A stretch of 64,000 nt of DNA from Flagellimonas amphidinii (GTDB lineage: Bacteria; Bacteroidota; Bacteroidia; Flavobacteriales; Flavobacteriaceae), in contig NZ_JABFNN010000033.1 in assembly GCF_013090115.1 (NCBI RefSeq), positions 48,126-112,125 of the forward strand, in the 5' to 3' direction. Below the pieces are notes generated by a model, which did no database searches, had not been told where the DNA came from, and worked only from the letters and a program-made list of their open reading frames with translations. Of this stretch, positions 43,645 through 51,807 are shown piece after piece (within the stretch, counting starts at the first letter, position 1; the number at the start of each line of letters is the position of its first letter). A program made the translations under genes and the position numbers.

Positions 43645-44298
43645 TTAAACTGTTGCCGCGTTGTTCAAATATCGACGGAAAGGAAGCATTTCCAAATACA
43701 CTTTTTTGATTTTTTCGTTAAAATCATCTTGAAACACCTCTTCCCTATCAAATGAATGCTCCACAGCAAAGGTTTTATTCCTTAATAATGTGATATGGGG
43801 ATGGTCATTTGCAAATCCCTTGGGCGCTTTGGTCAGTTTTTCATCTTCATACAAACCTCCAAAGAGTTTTTTGAACGAAGGCTTATCCAATAGCCGTTGC
43901 AATTCCTCTCCATTATAATCAATTCCATCACGAATACTTCGCAATATTTTAGTTTCTGGTCTCCAAAACCCTCCTGCCAAAAGACATTGTTTCAAACCTA
44001 TTTCAATATAAAAATCGGCAGAGTTGGGCGCTTTGTCCAGTCCAGCCCCAAAGTGGTCTTTGTAGATAGGTTTGTGCGGATGAAACATTAAATTATTATT
44101 TATCCTATTGATACCTTTTTTACCAGGTGTAGGATAATAATCGTCATGCAACTGGGCCATGGTATAGTCCAATTCATCCAACCATTTAACAAAATCACTC
44201 CTCAAGGATTTGTACCACTTTCTATTGGCATCCATCCACTCTTTGGTGTTGTGCTGTTGGAGTTCTTCCAAAAAAATAAAAAGGTCCTGAAAATTCAT
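43645..44298 (-). CDS. DUF2461 (TIGR02453) protein
   Basis: A 217-residue protein with the family order: FQDLFIFLEELQQHNTKEWM, INRINNNLMFHPHKPIYKDH, ADFYIEIGLKQCLLAGGFW and the C-terminal KLTKAPKGFANDHPHITLLR. The family is widespread and its reaction is unknown. Soluble and without signal. It is immediately upstream of the Nudix gene in the same direction. Confidence 0.9.
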   Translation of the reverse strand: MNFQDLFIFLEELQQHNTKEWMDANRKWYKSLRSDFVKWLDELDYTMAQLHDDYYPTPGKKGINRINNNLMFHPHKPIYKDHFGAGLDKAPNSADFYIEIGLKQCLLAGGFWRPETKILRSIRDGIDYNGEELQRLLDKPSFKKLFGGLYEDEKLTKAPKGFANDHPHITLLRNKTFAVEHSFDREEVFQDDFNEKIKKVYLEMLPFRRYLNNAATV

Positions 44299-44340
44299 AG
44301 TGCGAACTTATGAAAATCGCACCGAAAAGCATTTATTGGA

Positions 44341-45138
44341 TTAAAACCCTTTGTCTCCCATCACCATATCGCCCAATCCGCCCAAAATGCTTCCTTCTCC
44401 TTTATCCTTACCTCCTCTTGGCACGGCTGCAAGCACTCGGCCTGCCAATCGGCTAAAAGGCAACGACTGAATGTAAACTGTTCCAGGTCCGCGCAAGGTG
44501 GCAAAGAAAAGTCCTTCTCCACCAAAAACAGTGTTCTTAATACCGCCTATAAACTCAATATTATAATCCACTGTTTGGGAAAAACCCACAATACAACCTG
44601 TGTCCACTTTTAAAACTTCACCGGGTGCCAATTCCTTTTTGGCCAAAGTACCGCCCGCATGGACAAAAGCAAGTCCATCACCTTCCAATTTTTGCATAAT
44701 GAAACCCTCACCCCCAAAAAGTCCACGCCCCAATCGCTTGGAAAACTCAATACCAACGGAAACACCTTTTGCTGCACAGAGAAAGGCATCTTTTTGGCAG
44801 ATGAACTTTCCGCCTTTTTCAGAAAGATCTATCGGCACGATTTTACCTGGGTAAGGCGAAGCAAAGCTTACCTGCTTTTTGGCTTGTCCCACATTCAAAA
44901 ATGCGGTCATAAAAAGACTTTCACCTGTAAGCAGACGCTTTCCGGCAGAGAACAATTTACCCAACACCCCAGAATCTTGATTGGAACCATCACCAAAAAT
45001 AGTATCCATTTGGATATCGGTATCCATCATCATAAAACTTCCGGCTTCGGCAACAACTGCCTCTTGGGGGTCCAGTTCAATTTCCACATATTGCATCTCT
45101 TCCCCATAAATTTCATAGTCTATTTCGTGTGCGTTCAT
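44341..45138 (-). CDS. TIGR00266 / AIM24-family protein
   Basis: A 265-residue protein of the AIM24/TIGR00266 family. It has IEYEIYGE-like start ([18 protein letters not shown]), [38 protein letters not shown] and [20 protein letters not shown], ending in a glycine-rich tail ([19 protein letters not shown]). The fold is a triple-stranded beta-helix-like trimer; function in bacteria is unknown. No signal peptide. Confidence 0.9.
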   Translation of the reverse strand: MNAHEIDYEIYGEEMQYVEIELDPQEAVVAEAGSFMMMDTDIQMDTIFGDGSNQDSGVLGKLFSAGKRLLTGESLFMTAFLNVGQAKKQVSFASPYPGKIVPIDLSEKGGKFICQKDAFLCAAKGVSVGIEFSKRLGRGLFGGEGFIMQKLEGDGLAFVHAGGTLAKKELAPGEVLKVDTGCIVGFSQTVDYNIEFIGGIKNTVFGGEGLFFATLRGPGTVYIQSLPFSRLAGRVLAAVPRGGKDKGEGSILGGLGDMVMGDKGF

Positions 45139-45200
45139 TTTTTGATTGTTTTGATTTTTTTATGAGTTGCACGTTTATTTGATTTGTTACACAGTATGAA

Positions 45201-45231
45201 AAAAAAAAGACAGCTCAAAAAAGCTGTCTTT
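45201..45231 (-). terminator. Terminator after the YegP-like gene
   Basis: A 10-bp stem (AAAGACAGCT / AGCTGTCTTT) with a 6-base loop; on the minus strand it runs into eight T. Confidence 0.88.
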
Positions 45232-45252
45232 ATTATATTGAAATGGATTTAA

Positions 45253-45582
45253 CTAAGAGTTATCCTCCACATCAGCATCAGGAGCATTTTTCTTCACTGA
45301 TGCGATTCCATTTTCCATAGCAGAGGTAGAACTGTACATTTCACTTTTTCCTATAATTTGACCATTTGTAGCAGTCAAAGTAAAGAAAGGACTACCATCC
45401 TTAGCAGTTTTACGATCAAAACGTGCATCGTCTTGTGAATTCTTTTTAACGGACTCTATACCGTTTTTACAGCCATCTTTACTTTCATAGCTTTGGCTGG
45501 TCAATATCACTTGTCCGTTTCCTGCCTTAAGATTAAACATGGTTTTACCTGAGCTACCTGTTTTGATTTCGAATTTTCCCAT
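45253..45582 (-). CDS. YegP-family (DUF1508) protein with two repeats
   Basis: A 109-residue protein made of two copies of the DUF1508 unit. Copy one: GKFEIKTGSSGKTMFNLKAG, then ILTSQSYESKDGCKNGIESV. Copy two: ARFDRKTAKDGSPFFTLTA, then IGKSEMYSSTSAMENGIASV. The unit is a small alpha-beta fold of unknown function, widespread in bacteria. A strong terminator follows. Confidence 0.92.
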   Translation of the reverse strand: MGKFEIKTGSSGKTMFNLKAGNGQVILTSQSYESKDGCKNGIESVKKNSQDDARFDRKTAKDGSPFFTLTATNGQIIGKSEMYSSTSAMENGIASVKKNAPDADVEDNS

Positions 45583-45734
45583 TGTGGTATTTAATTTCTA
45601 ATTAGTGTATAGTTGAAGTTGAAATTACTAAAAAATAATGTTTCTAAGTCTTTAGAAACTAGAACACATTATATTATTCATTTTAATCGGTACTCATTTG
45701 GACACTTTTTGATAAAAAAAGTCACAAAAACAAT

Positions 45735-46190
45735 TTAGCTTTTTATCCGAACTGTCCATTCAAAATTAAATGTGGACACTTCTACGCCTTCCTGATTCAC
45801 CCCTACCGATTTCATCCAAAACGTCTGCCCCTCACCTGTTTCAATAGTGTTTTGAATAGCTTCTTTGATCAAATGACCATCTTCACAAGTAAACTTAATT
45901 CTTCCTGTAGCTTTTTTAGTGAACGTAGCATTATTGTTGGCCACTAACATTGAAATTCGTTTACCACTTTTTTGAATTTCATTCATGACCATGGCACCAG
46001 TACTTAACTCTGCCGCCATGCCCTGTATGGCCCAAAACATCGATTTAAACGGATTCTGGTTAACCCACCGATGCTTTACCGAAGTAATTGCTTTTTGATC
46101 GTCAATATAAATAAGTCTAACCCCGCCCCACCAGGCCGAAGGTAACTTCCAAAATGTAAAAGTGTTGATTTTACTAGCCGTTAGCGCCAT
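45735..46190 (-). CDS. DUF4442 (hotdog-fold) protein
   Basis: A 151-residue protein with the DUF4442 pattern of thioesterase-like hotdog proteins: FWKLPSAWWGGVRLIYID, HRWVNQNPFKSMFWAIQGMA and MVMNEIQKSGKRISMLVANN, then RIKFTCEDGHLIKEAI. It may act on acyl thioesters, but the catalytic residues of true thioesterases are not obvious. Single gene. Confidence 0.85.
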   Translation of the reverse strand: MALTASKINTFTFWKLPSAWWGGVRLIYIDDQKAITSVKHRWVNQNPFKSMFWAIQGMAAELSTGAMVMNEIQKSGKRISMLVANNNATFTKKATGRIKFTCEDGHLIKEAIQNTIETGEGQTFWMKSVGVNQEGVEVSTFNFEWTVRIKS

Positions 46191-46273
46191 ATTCTTTGTT
46201 TAGCAATGCTAAAAATAAGCAAAAACCAGCGAATCCATGATTGTTAAATAAATGTTAATTTATAGTACTTTGT

Positions 46274-46306
46274 TTTGCATAGTACCATCTTTTGGATATA
46301 TATTTG
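46274..46306 (+). promoter_or_regulatory. Promoter of the DUF4870 gene
   Basis: TTTG (46274-46277), 21 bases, then TATATTTG (46299-46306). Both elements match the Bacteroidota -33/-7 consensus; the start codon is 51 bases on. Confidence 0.6.
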
Positions 46307-46357
46307 CATCGTAAGCTAATAGGTAAACCTATATTACAATAAAATCATCAATCGAAA

Positions 46358-46840
46358 ATGGCAACAACTTTAACCAAACACGAACGTAATTTATCAGCAC
46401 TGATTCATGCCTCAACATTTTCCAAATACTTTATTCCATTTGGAAACTTTATCCTTCCACTTATTTTGTGGACGGCCAATAAGAAAGAGCACCGCTTTGT
46501 GGATTATAACGGTAAACAAGCACTTAATTTTCAGATAAGCATGCTTTTGTATTCCATTGTAGCAGGTTTGATCAGTATTCCTTTCTTTGTTGGTTTTGCA
46601 CCAGATCTCTTCAACTGGGATTTTTGGGGAATCCACAAATTAAGTGACCTTAACAACCTGAACATTCATATCAGTAGCGATGACTTTAGGTTTGGCAGAT
46701 TGTTTTGGCCAGCGGGCATTAGTGGGATTCTGCAAGTAGCCATTGGAGTGGTTAATGTGGTTTACACCATTTTGGCAACCATAAGAACTAATGAGGGAGA
46801 AACTTTTAAATATCCCTTTACCATAAAATTCATCAAATAA
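46358..46840 (+). CDS. DUF4870 membrane protein
   Basis: A 160-residue protein with three to four membrane helices. It has the family motif around residues 20-60 (ALIHASTFSKYFIPFGNFIL, LWTANKKEHRFVDYNGKQAL, NFQISMLLYSIVAGL) and FWPAGISGILQVAIGVVNVV. Its function is unknown. It lies upstream of the PadR-PspC-GIN genes with a structured 178-base gap, and is often found with this set in Flavobacteriia (recollection, not checked). Confidence 0.9.
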   Translation: MATTLTKHERNLSALIHASTFSKYFIPFGNFILPLILWTANKKEHRFVDYNGKQALNFQISMLLYSIVAGLISIPFFVGFAPDLFNWDFWGIHKLSDLNNLNIHISSDDFRFGRLFWPAGISGILQVAIGVVNVVYTILATIRTNEGETFKYPFTIKFIK

Positions 46841-46856
46841 CGACAAGGAGTTTAAT

Positions 46857-46996
46857 CATCAATCAAAAAACGAACAATTCATCAATCAAATCAATCAATC
46901 ATCAATCAAAAAACCGTTTCCACTCCCCTGCTCATCACAGGGGATCGTGGTGGAAACACAAAACGAACAGTTAATCAGAGGCTGAACTTGTTCAGC
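46857..46996 (+). promoter_or_regulatory. Structured leader upstream of the PadR operon
   Basis: Three parts: ATCAATCA-type repeats (46857-46912, with CATCAATCAAAAAAC at both ends), a long hairpin (GTTTCCAC 46916-46923 / GTGGAAAC 46950-46957 with inner CCCCTG / CAGGGG), and a perfect palindrome GCTGAACTTGTTCAGC (46981-46996) 22 bases before the PadR start. No U-run follows the hairpin. The palindrome is a candidate operator for PadR; the hairpin may be an RNA control element or a terminator for DUF4870. Confidence 0.5.
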
Positions 46997-47018
46997 ACAA
47001 CATAAGAACCATGAAATT

Positions 47019-47348
47019 ATGAATATAGAAAACACAAAAGCACAAATGCGCAAAGGGGTTCTTGAGTATTGCATACTGTCCATCTTAAGTGATAAGGACA
47101 AATATGCCTCAGAAATACTCGGAGCTCTAAAAGACGCTAAGATGCTAGTGGTGGAGGGTACTATTTACCCACTACTGACAAGGCTGAAAAATGCCGGACT
47201 TCTCAACTATCGCTGGGAAGAATCCACCTCAGGACCACCACGTAAATATTACGCACTTACCGAAACAGGCCGGTTGTTCCTCAATGAACTCAACGGTACC
47301 TGGGATGAACTTAGAAACGCAGTCAATTTGGTAACCAACACGAAATAA
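47019..47348 (+). CDS. PadR-family transcriptional regulator
   Basis: A 109-residue PadR regulator with a winged helix: RKGVLEYCILSILSDKDKYA, EILGALKDAKMLVVEGTIYP, then LLTRLKNAGLLNYRWEESTS and GPPRKYYALTETGRLFLNEL. It is the short PadR subfamily-2 form, which dimerises without a long C-terminal helix. It begins an operon with the PspC gene (10 bases apart) and the GIN gene, and a palindrome just upstream is likely its operator. Confidence 0.93.
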   Translation: MNIENTKAQMRKGVLEYCILSILSDKDKYASEILGALKDAKMLVVEGTIYPLLTRLKNAGLLNYRWEESTSGPPRKYYALTETGRLFLNELNGTWDELRNAVNLVTNTK

Positions 47349-47358
47349 GAATCAGAAA

Positions 47359-49101
47359 ATGAACAAGACAGTAAACATAAATTTAGCAAACACGCTCTTC
47401 CATATAGACGATGATGCTTTCAATAAGCTGAAACGTTATTTGGAGTCTATAAAACGGTCCTTTTCAGGCACAGCGGGCAGCGAAGAAATCATAGCGGACA
47501 TTGAAGCTAGGATTGCAGAGCTTTTTCTTGAAAAAATGGAAAATGAGCGACAGGTCATTACCCACAAAGAGGTGGATGAGGTCATCAATGTAATGGGACA
47601 ACCCGAAGATTACATGGTAGACGAAGATATTTTTGAGGACGAACCAAAGAAAAGTCAAACACAAACCACAAGCAAGGCCAAAAAACTATATCGCGACATT
47701 GATCAAAAATATATTGGCGGTGTATGTTCTGGTCTGGAACACTATCTAGGGTTTGATGCGCTTTGGATCAGGTTGATCTTTATTCTTTTGGCCGTATTTA
47801 CAGGTTTTGGACTGATTGCATATATCCTACTTTGGATTTTGGTACCAGAAGCTGCAACCACCTCGCAAAAATTGGACATGCGGGGAGAGCCTATCAACAT
47901 CAGCAATATAGAACGCAAAGTTAAAGAGGGGTTTGATGATGTTGCAGATAAAGTAAAAAGTGTTGACTACGAAAAAGTAGGCAACAAGGTCAAAAGCGGC
48001 TCCAAGACCTTTTTTGATACCCTAGGGGACATCATCATGTTTTTCTTTAAGATTATTGGTAAGTTCATTGGCATCTTATTGATCATCATTGGTGCCTCAA
48101 CACTAATAGGGCTGTTCATTGCCTTATTTACCGTAGGTATGTTTGATGCGGTACATTTTCCAGGAGTTGATTTCTATGAACTTGTAAATACTACGGGGGC
48201 TCCAGTTTGGTTGGTTTCGCTCCTGTTGTTCTTTACAATAGGCATCCCCTTTTTCTTTGTCCTCTATCTTGGATTGAAGATTTTGGTGAACAACCTTAAA
48301 TCCATTGGAAACATTGCCAAATTTTCATTGTTGGGTCTTTGGTTGATTTCCATTGGTGTTTTGATTGCTCTAGGAGTTCGTCAGGCCGCTGAATTTGCAA
48401 ACGTGGGAAGTGTACATATAGAAAATGAATTGGTCATGGAAAACCCAATTGATACGCTCATCATCAAAATCAAAGAATCCAATCTAGATCATGACATGGA
48501 TGGAATGCACTTTGGACGCATGGGCTTCACTTATGACAAAAATGATACTAAAATATTGATTTCTGACGATGTTGACATCAAGCTGAGAAAAGCTGAAGAT
48601 TCTATTGTTAAAATTGACATTAGAAAAGACGCACATGGAAGTTCCACTCCGAAAGCTAGGGATAGGGCCAGGCAAATCCATTACGGTTATACACTTGTTG
48701 GCAACGAGATTTTTCTTGATGAATTTCTTACTACGGCTCCAGAGAACAAGGCTAGAAACCAAGAGGTAACTTCAACGCTTTATATTCCTGAAGGTAGCTT
48801 TATTCGATTTGATGAATCCACAAAAGCTCATATAGGTAGTGGAATAAGCAATGACAGGGATTATTACCGTAGCGGAATCGCTGGGCATACTTGGCAGATG
48901 GGCGAAGATGGTGAATTAAAATGTTTGAATTGTCCTGAGGAAGTATTGGAAGAGGAAGTTGAAGAGCAAGAAGACGGTGGAAAAATAATCATTAATGAAG
49001 ATGGCGTAAATATTGACGTAAAGGACAACAATGATTCCTTTGAAATGAAAATAGACGAAAACGGCATCAAAATAAAAGCAGGGGACAATAACGACAATTG
49101 A
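47359..49101 (+). CDS. PspC-domain membrane protein
   Basis: A 580-residue protein. The N-terminal soluble region (about 1-95; HIDDDAFNKLKRYLESIKRS, EEIIADIEARIAELFLEKM, THKEVDEVINVMGQPEDYMV) resembles the usual companion of PspC in Bacteroidota. The PspC domain (about 112-166) reads DQKYIGGVCSGLEHYLGF, then WIRLIFILLAVFTGFGLIAY. Further helices occupy about 215-350. The C-terminal half is beta-rich, with EVTSTLYIPEGSFIRFDEST and an acidic tail. It should be an inner-membrane protein with a role in envelope stress, by analogy with the phage-shock system. Coupled with PadR and GIN genes. Confidence 0.9.
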   Translation: MNKTVNINLANTLFHIDDDAFNKLKRYLESIKRSFSGTAGSEEIIADIEARIAELFLEKMENERQVITHKEVDEVINVMGQPEDYMVDEDIFEDEPKKSQTQTTSKAKKLYRDIDQKYIGGVCSGLEHYLGFDALWIRLIFILLAVFTGFGLIAYILLWILVPEAATTSQKLDMRGEPINISNIERKVKEGFDDVADKVKSVDYEKVGNKVKSGSKTFFDTLGDIIMFFFKIIGKFIGILLIIIGASTLIGLFIALFTVGMFDAVHFPGVDFYELVNTTGAPVWLVSLLLFFTIGIPFFFVLYLGLKILVNNLKSIGNIAKFSLLGLWLISIGVLIALGVRQAAEFANVGSVHIENELVMENPIDTLIIKIKESNLDHDMDGMHFGRMGFTYDKNDTKILISDDVDIKLRKAEDSIVKIDIRKDAHGSSTPKARDRARQIHYGYTLVGNEIFLDEFLTTAPENKARNQEVTSTLYIPEGSFIRFDESTKAHIGSGISNDRDYYRSGIAGHTWQMGEDGELKCLNCPEEVLEEEVEEQEDGGKIIINEDGVNIDVKDNNDSFEMKIDENGIKIKAGDNNDN

Positions 49102-49184
49102 GCCACTAATTTTGACAATTGAGTAAGCTTTATTAATTAAACAACTATATAAACACGAATTTTAATCAATCAAAAAAAACAATC

Positions 49185-49907
49185 ATGACAACACTAGCAA
49201 GAATCGCAATCGCAGTATTATTTGCCCTTTTCGCTTCCTCTTGCCACATGGACCTAAATTTTGGCAGTGGCGTTAAAGGAAACGGGGAAGTGGTGGAAGA
49301 AACCCGAAAAGTTGCTGAAGACTTTACCGTGGTATCCGCATCAGAAGGAATTGATGTATTTGTTACCCAAGACAGCGAATTTAAAATCACCGTGGAAGCC
49401 GATGAAAATATCATTGACCTCATCGGAACCGATATTAGAGATGGAAAACTCAAAATCCATGCTATTGAAAATATTGGAAGAGCAACCAAGAAGGTATATG
49501 TTTCGCTTCCTGAGATAACTGGACTAAGAAGTTCCAGCGGCGCAGACCTCATTGCTCAAAATGTTATTGATGCTGAAAAAATTGAATTGGATGCCAGTAG
49601 TGGTTCTGATTTGCATGTGGAATTGACTGCAAACGAAGTATCTGCAGATGCCAGTAGCGGGGCAGACATTAAAGTGGCAGGCACAACTAAAATGCTATAT
49701 GCCGACGCCAGCAGTGGGGCAGACATTAGAGCACGAGATCTTATGGCAGAAAAATGCAACGCGGATGCCAGTAGTGGTGCTGACATTTCTATAAATGTAT
49801 CTGAATCTTTAGTGGCCGATGCCAGTAGTGGCGCGGATATCTCTTACTCGGGAGAAGCAAGCGTCCAAACCAAAAAATCAGTTTCGGGCAGTGTTCATAA
49901 ATATTAA
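49185..49907 (+). CDS. Head-GIN (DUF2807) lipoprotein with SSGAD repeats
   Basis: A 240-residue lipoprotein-like protein (MTTLARIAIAVLFALFASSC, cysteine 20). The mature part begins FGSGVKGNGEVVEETRKVAE and has the GIN start FTVVSASEGIDVFVTQDSEF. It continues as a beta-helix-like series in which SSG-A/S-D recurs about every 20 residues, six times (SSSGADLIAQ, DASSGSDLHV, DASSGADIKV, DASSGADIRA, DASSGADISI, DASSGADISY). It is probably a surface or periplasmic right-handed helix of unknown ligand. Last gene of the PadR operon, closed by a strong terminator. Confidence 0.92.
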   Translation: MTTLARIAIAVLFALFASSCHMDLNFGSGVKGNGEVVEETRKVAEDFTVVSASEGIDVFVTQDSEFKITVEADENIIDLIGTDIRDGKLKIHAIENIGRATKKVYVSLPEITGLRSSSGADLIAQNVIDAEKIELDASSGSDLHVELTANEVSADASSGADIKVAGTTKMLYADASSGADIRARDLMAEKCNADASSGADISINVSESLVADASSGADISYSGEASVQTKKSVSGSVHKY

Positions 49908-49955
49908 AATGGTATTTTGAACGACCAAGATTGAACAAATCAAACCAATCCAACT

Positions 49956-49981
49956 AAAGCCTAGCGTTTGCTAGGCTTTTT
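49956..49981 (+). terminator. Terminator of the PadR-PspC-GIN operon
   Basis: A perfect 10-bp stem (AAAGCCTAGC / GCTAGGCTTT), loop GTTT, followed by TTGTTTT. Confidence 0.9.
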
Positions 49982-50103
49982 GTTTTATTCTTAATTGTTT
50001 ATCAAATCATTAAATAAACATATTTAAAATTGATTTATTATTAAAAATAGATTATCTTTTATGTGAAAACAAAACTTAAACTCTAACACTAACACACGCC
50101 ACG

Positions 50104-50553
50104 ATGAAAAAAACTTTTGGATTGGTTTTGTTGTTGCTAATTCTGATTTCTGCTACAGAATTTGAATCTCCAAAACCTATAAATATGCATTCCATAGAAG
50201 GCACTTGGGAATTGCAAGGCTTTTATAACTACGATGATGGCATTAATATTTCTGATACGGTTCCCAAGGCAGATGGGTATCGGCAAGTAAAGATGTTCTA
50301 TAACGGAAAGGTCATGTGGAGCAGATACGCCCCCCAGGATTCCTTGGAATGGTTCGGATATGGAAAGTACCGAATTACAACAGATTCTCTGGTTGAAACC
50401 TTGGAATATGGATCAGCATCCATGATGAGCGCCCTGGACACCTTGCGCGTCTTTACGTTTGAATTGCAACTAAACGGTAACACCTATAGCCAAATAAGTT
50501 TTGATGAAGAAGGCAACAGAACATTTTCAGAGAATTACAAAAGAATAGATTAA
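50104..50553 (+). CDS. Exported lipocalin-like protein of unknown function
   Basis: A 149-residue exported protein (signal about 1-20, MKKTFGLVLLLLILISATEF). The mature part looks like a small beta-barrel of the lipocalin-like type: SIEGTWELQGFYNYDDGI, YRQVKMFYNGKVMWSRYAP, GYGKYRITTDSLVETLEYGS and FTFELQLNGNTYSQISFDEE. I do not recognise a specific family. It is a single gene ending at a strong terminator shared with the convergent oxidoreductase gene. Confidence 0.75.
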   Translation: MKKTFGLVLLLLILISATEFESPKPINMHSIEGTWELQGFYNYDDGINISDTVPKADGYRQVKMFYNGKVMWSRYAPQDSLEWFGYGKYRITTDSLVETLEYGSASMMSALDTLRVFTFELQLNGNTYSQISFDEEGNRTFSENYKRID

Positions 50554-50576
50554 GTCAATTGAATTAGCACTCCATG

Positions 50577-50607
50577 AAAAGAGGGCACCCTACGGGTGCC
50601 CTCTTTT
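50577..50607. terminator. Bidirectional terminator at 50.6 kb
   Basis: A perfect 14-bp stem (AAAAGAGGGCACCC / GGGTGCCCTCTTTT) with loop TAC; it serves both the plus-strand gene at 50104 and the minus-strand gene ending at 50626. Confidence 0.9.
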
Positions 50608-50625
50608 ATTTTATTGGATGTATCA

Positions 50626-51804
50626 CTATACTATACCCTCTTTCCAAGACACTGCTTTTTTGCCATATAAAGCATCCAGTCCCATTTGAACACAAACTGC
50701 GGCTTTAGCACCAGTTTCAGCGTTGGAAATAGGCAATTTACCATCAACGATAGCATCTTTAAAGTCCAACAAGGCCTGTTTACTAGGGTCTAAATGCTCT
50801 ACTTCAATTGGGTATCCCTTATCTTGATCCCATTTCAAAGTAGCTCCAGAAACACCATCCACTTCACCAAGAGTTTTTGTTTCCTGTTTTTTCTCCGGAT
50901 AGAACCATGCCTTGGTATAGTCAATGGTAATGGTTCCCTTATCGCCAAGAATTTTAATCAGATAGTCATCTTTCGAGTTGCTTGTAAGACAAGTAAACTT
51001 GGCCCGAACTCCATTGGGATAGGTATAGATCATATGCACATTGTCATAGGTTTCCCTACCATCTTTCCAATAGTCGATGCCCCCTTCACCAACAACACGC
51101 AATGGAGTGGCCTCCAAAATCCAGTTGGTCAAATCCAATTGATGGGAACAGAGCTCGGCCAAAAGACCACCTGAAAACTCCCTGTACATTCTCCAGTTGA
51201 TGGCACGTTCATATTCTGACTTGGGCACTGGTCTACGCCAATCTCCATTCCGGTTCCATTGGCATTCAATGTCCACCACTCTACCTATTTCACCCTCCTT
51301 TATCATTTTGACCACATGGGTATACAACCGGGAACTATGAAATTGATGTCCTGTTTGGAACACTTTTTTTGAATTGGAAGCTCCTTGGAGCATTCTTTTG
51401 ATTCCCTCATAACCCTTTCCCATGGTCTTTTCGCAATAAACGTGCTTTCCAGCGTCAAGGGCATCTAGGGCAATCTGTTCATGGGTGCTAAAAGGGGTGG
51501 TAACAATTACGGCATCAATAGCATTGTTATCCAATAATTTTCTATAATCAGAATAGCCCTTTGCACTGCCCCCAGCCTTTTTAATTCCATCCTCCAATCT
51601 AAATGGAAGTACATCGCAACATGCCGTAACATTCAAATCTTGAATTCCTCGCATAATGGCTGCAAGTCCTCCTCCTCTATCTCCTGTTCCAATTACACCA
51701 ACATTCACTGTTTTAGTGGTGAATGGCGCATACATGCCAGCGCTTAGCGCTGAAACTCCCATTGCAGCCGTGCCGCTCTTTACTACAAAATCTCTTCTAT
51801 TCAT
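50626..51804 (-). CDS. Gfo/Idh/MocA-family oxidoreductase (second copy)
   Basis: A 392-residue NAD(P)-dependent oxidoreductase with a Tat-like N-terminus (MNRRDFVVKSGTAAMGVSAL). The Rossmann fold shows VNVGVIGTGDRGGGLAAIM, DAVIVTTPFSTHEQIALDA and GKHVYCEKTMGKGYEGIKRM with the conserved EK-x-M. The C-terminal domain follows (GGLLAELCSHQLDLTNWIL with the catalytic-site H). It probably oxidises a sugar or glycoside in the envelope, often with the DUF1080 protein encoded upstream. It follows the first copy by 3 bases. Confidence 0.92.
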   Translation of the reverse strand: MNRRDFVVKSGTAAMGVSALSAGMYAPFTTKTVNVGVIGTGDRGGGLAAIMRGIQDLNVTACCDVLPFRLEDGIKKAGGSAKGYSDYRKLLDNNAIDAVIVTTPFSTHEQIALDALDAGKHVYCEKTMGKGYEGIKRMLQGASNSKKVFQTGHQFHSSRLYTHVVKMIKEGEIGRVVDIECQWNRNGDWRRPVPKSEYERAINWRMYREFSGGLLAELCSHQLDLTNWILEATPLRVVGEGGIDYWKDGRETYDNVHMIYTYPNGVRAKFTCLTSNSKDDYLIKILGDKGTITIDYTKAWFYPEKKQETKTLGEVDGVSGATLKWDQDKGYPIEVEHLDPSKQALLDFKDAIVDGKLPISNAETGAKAAVCVQMGLDALYGKKAVSWKEGIV

Positions 51805-51807
51805 TTT

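Noticed and set aside
46857..46912. ATCAATCA word repeats as a CRISPR-like array
   Set aside because: Units are 4-8 bases without spacers of even length; simple-sequence leader repeats explain them.
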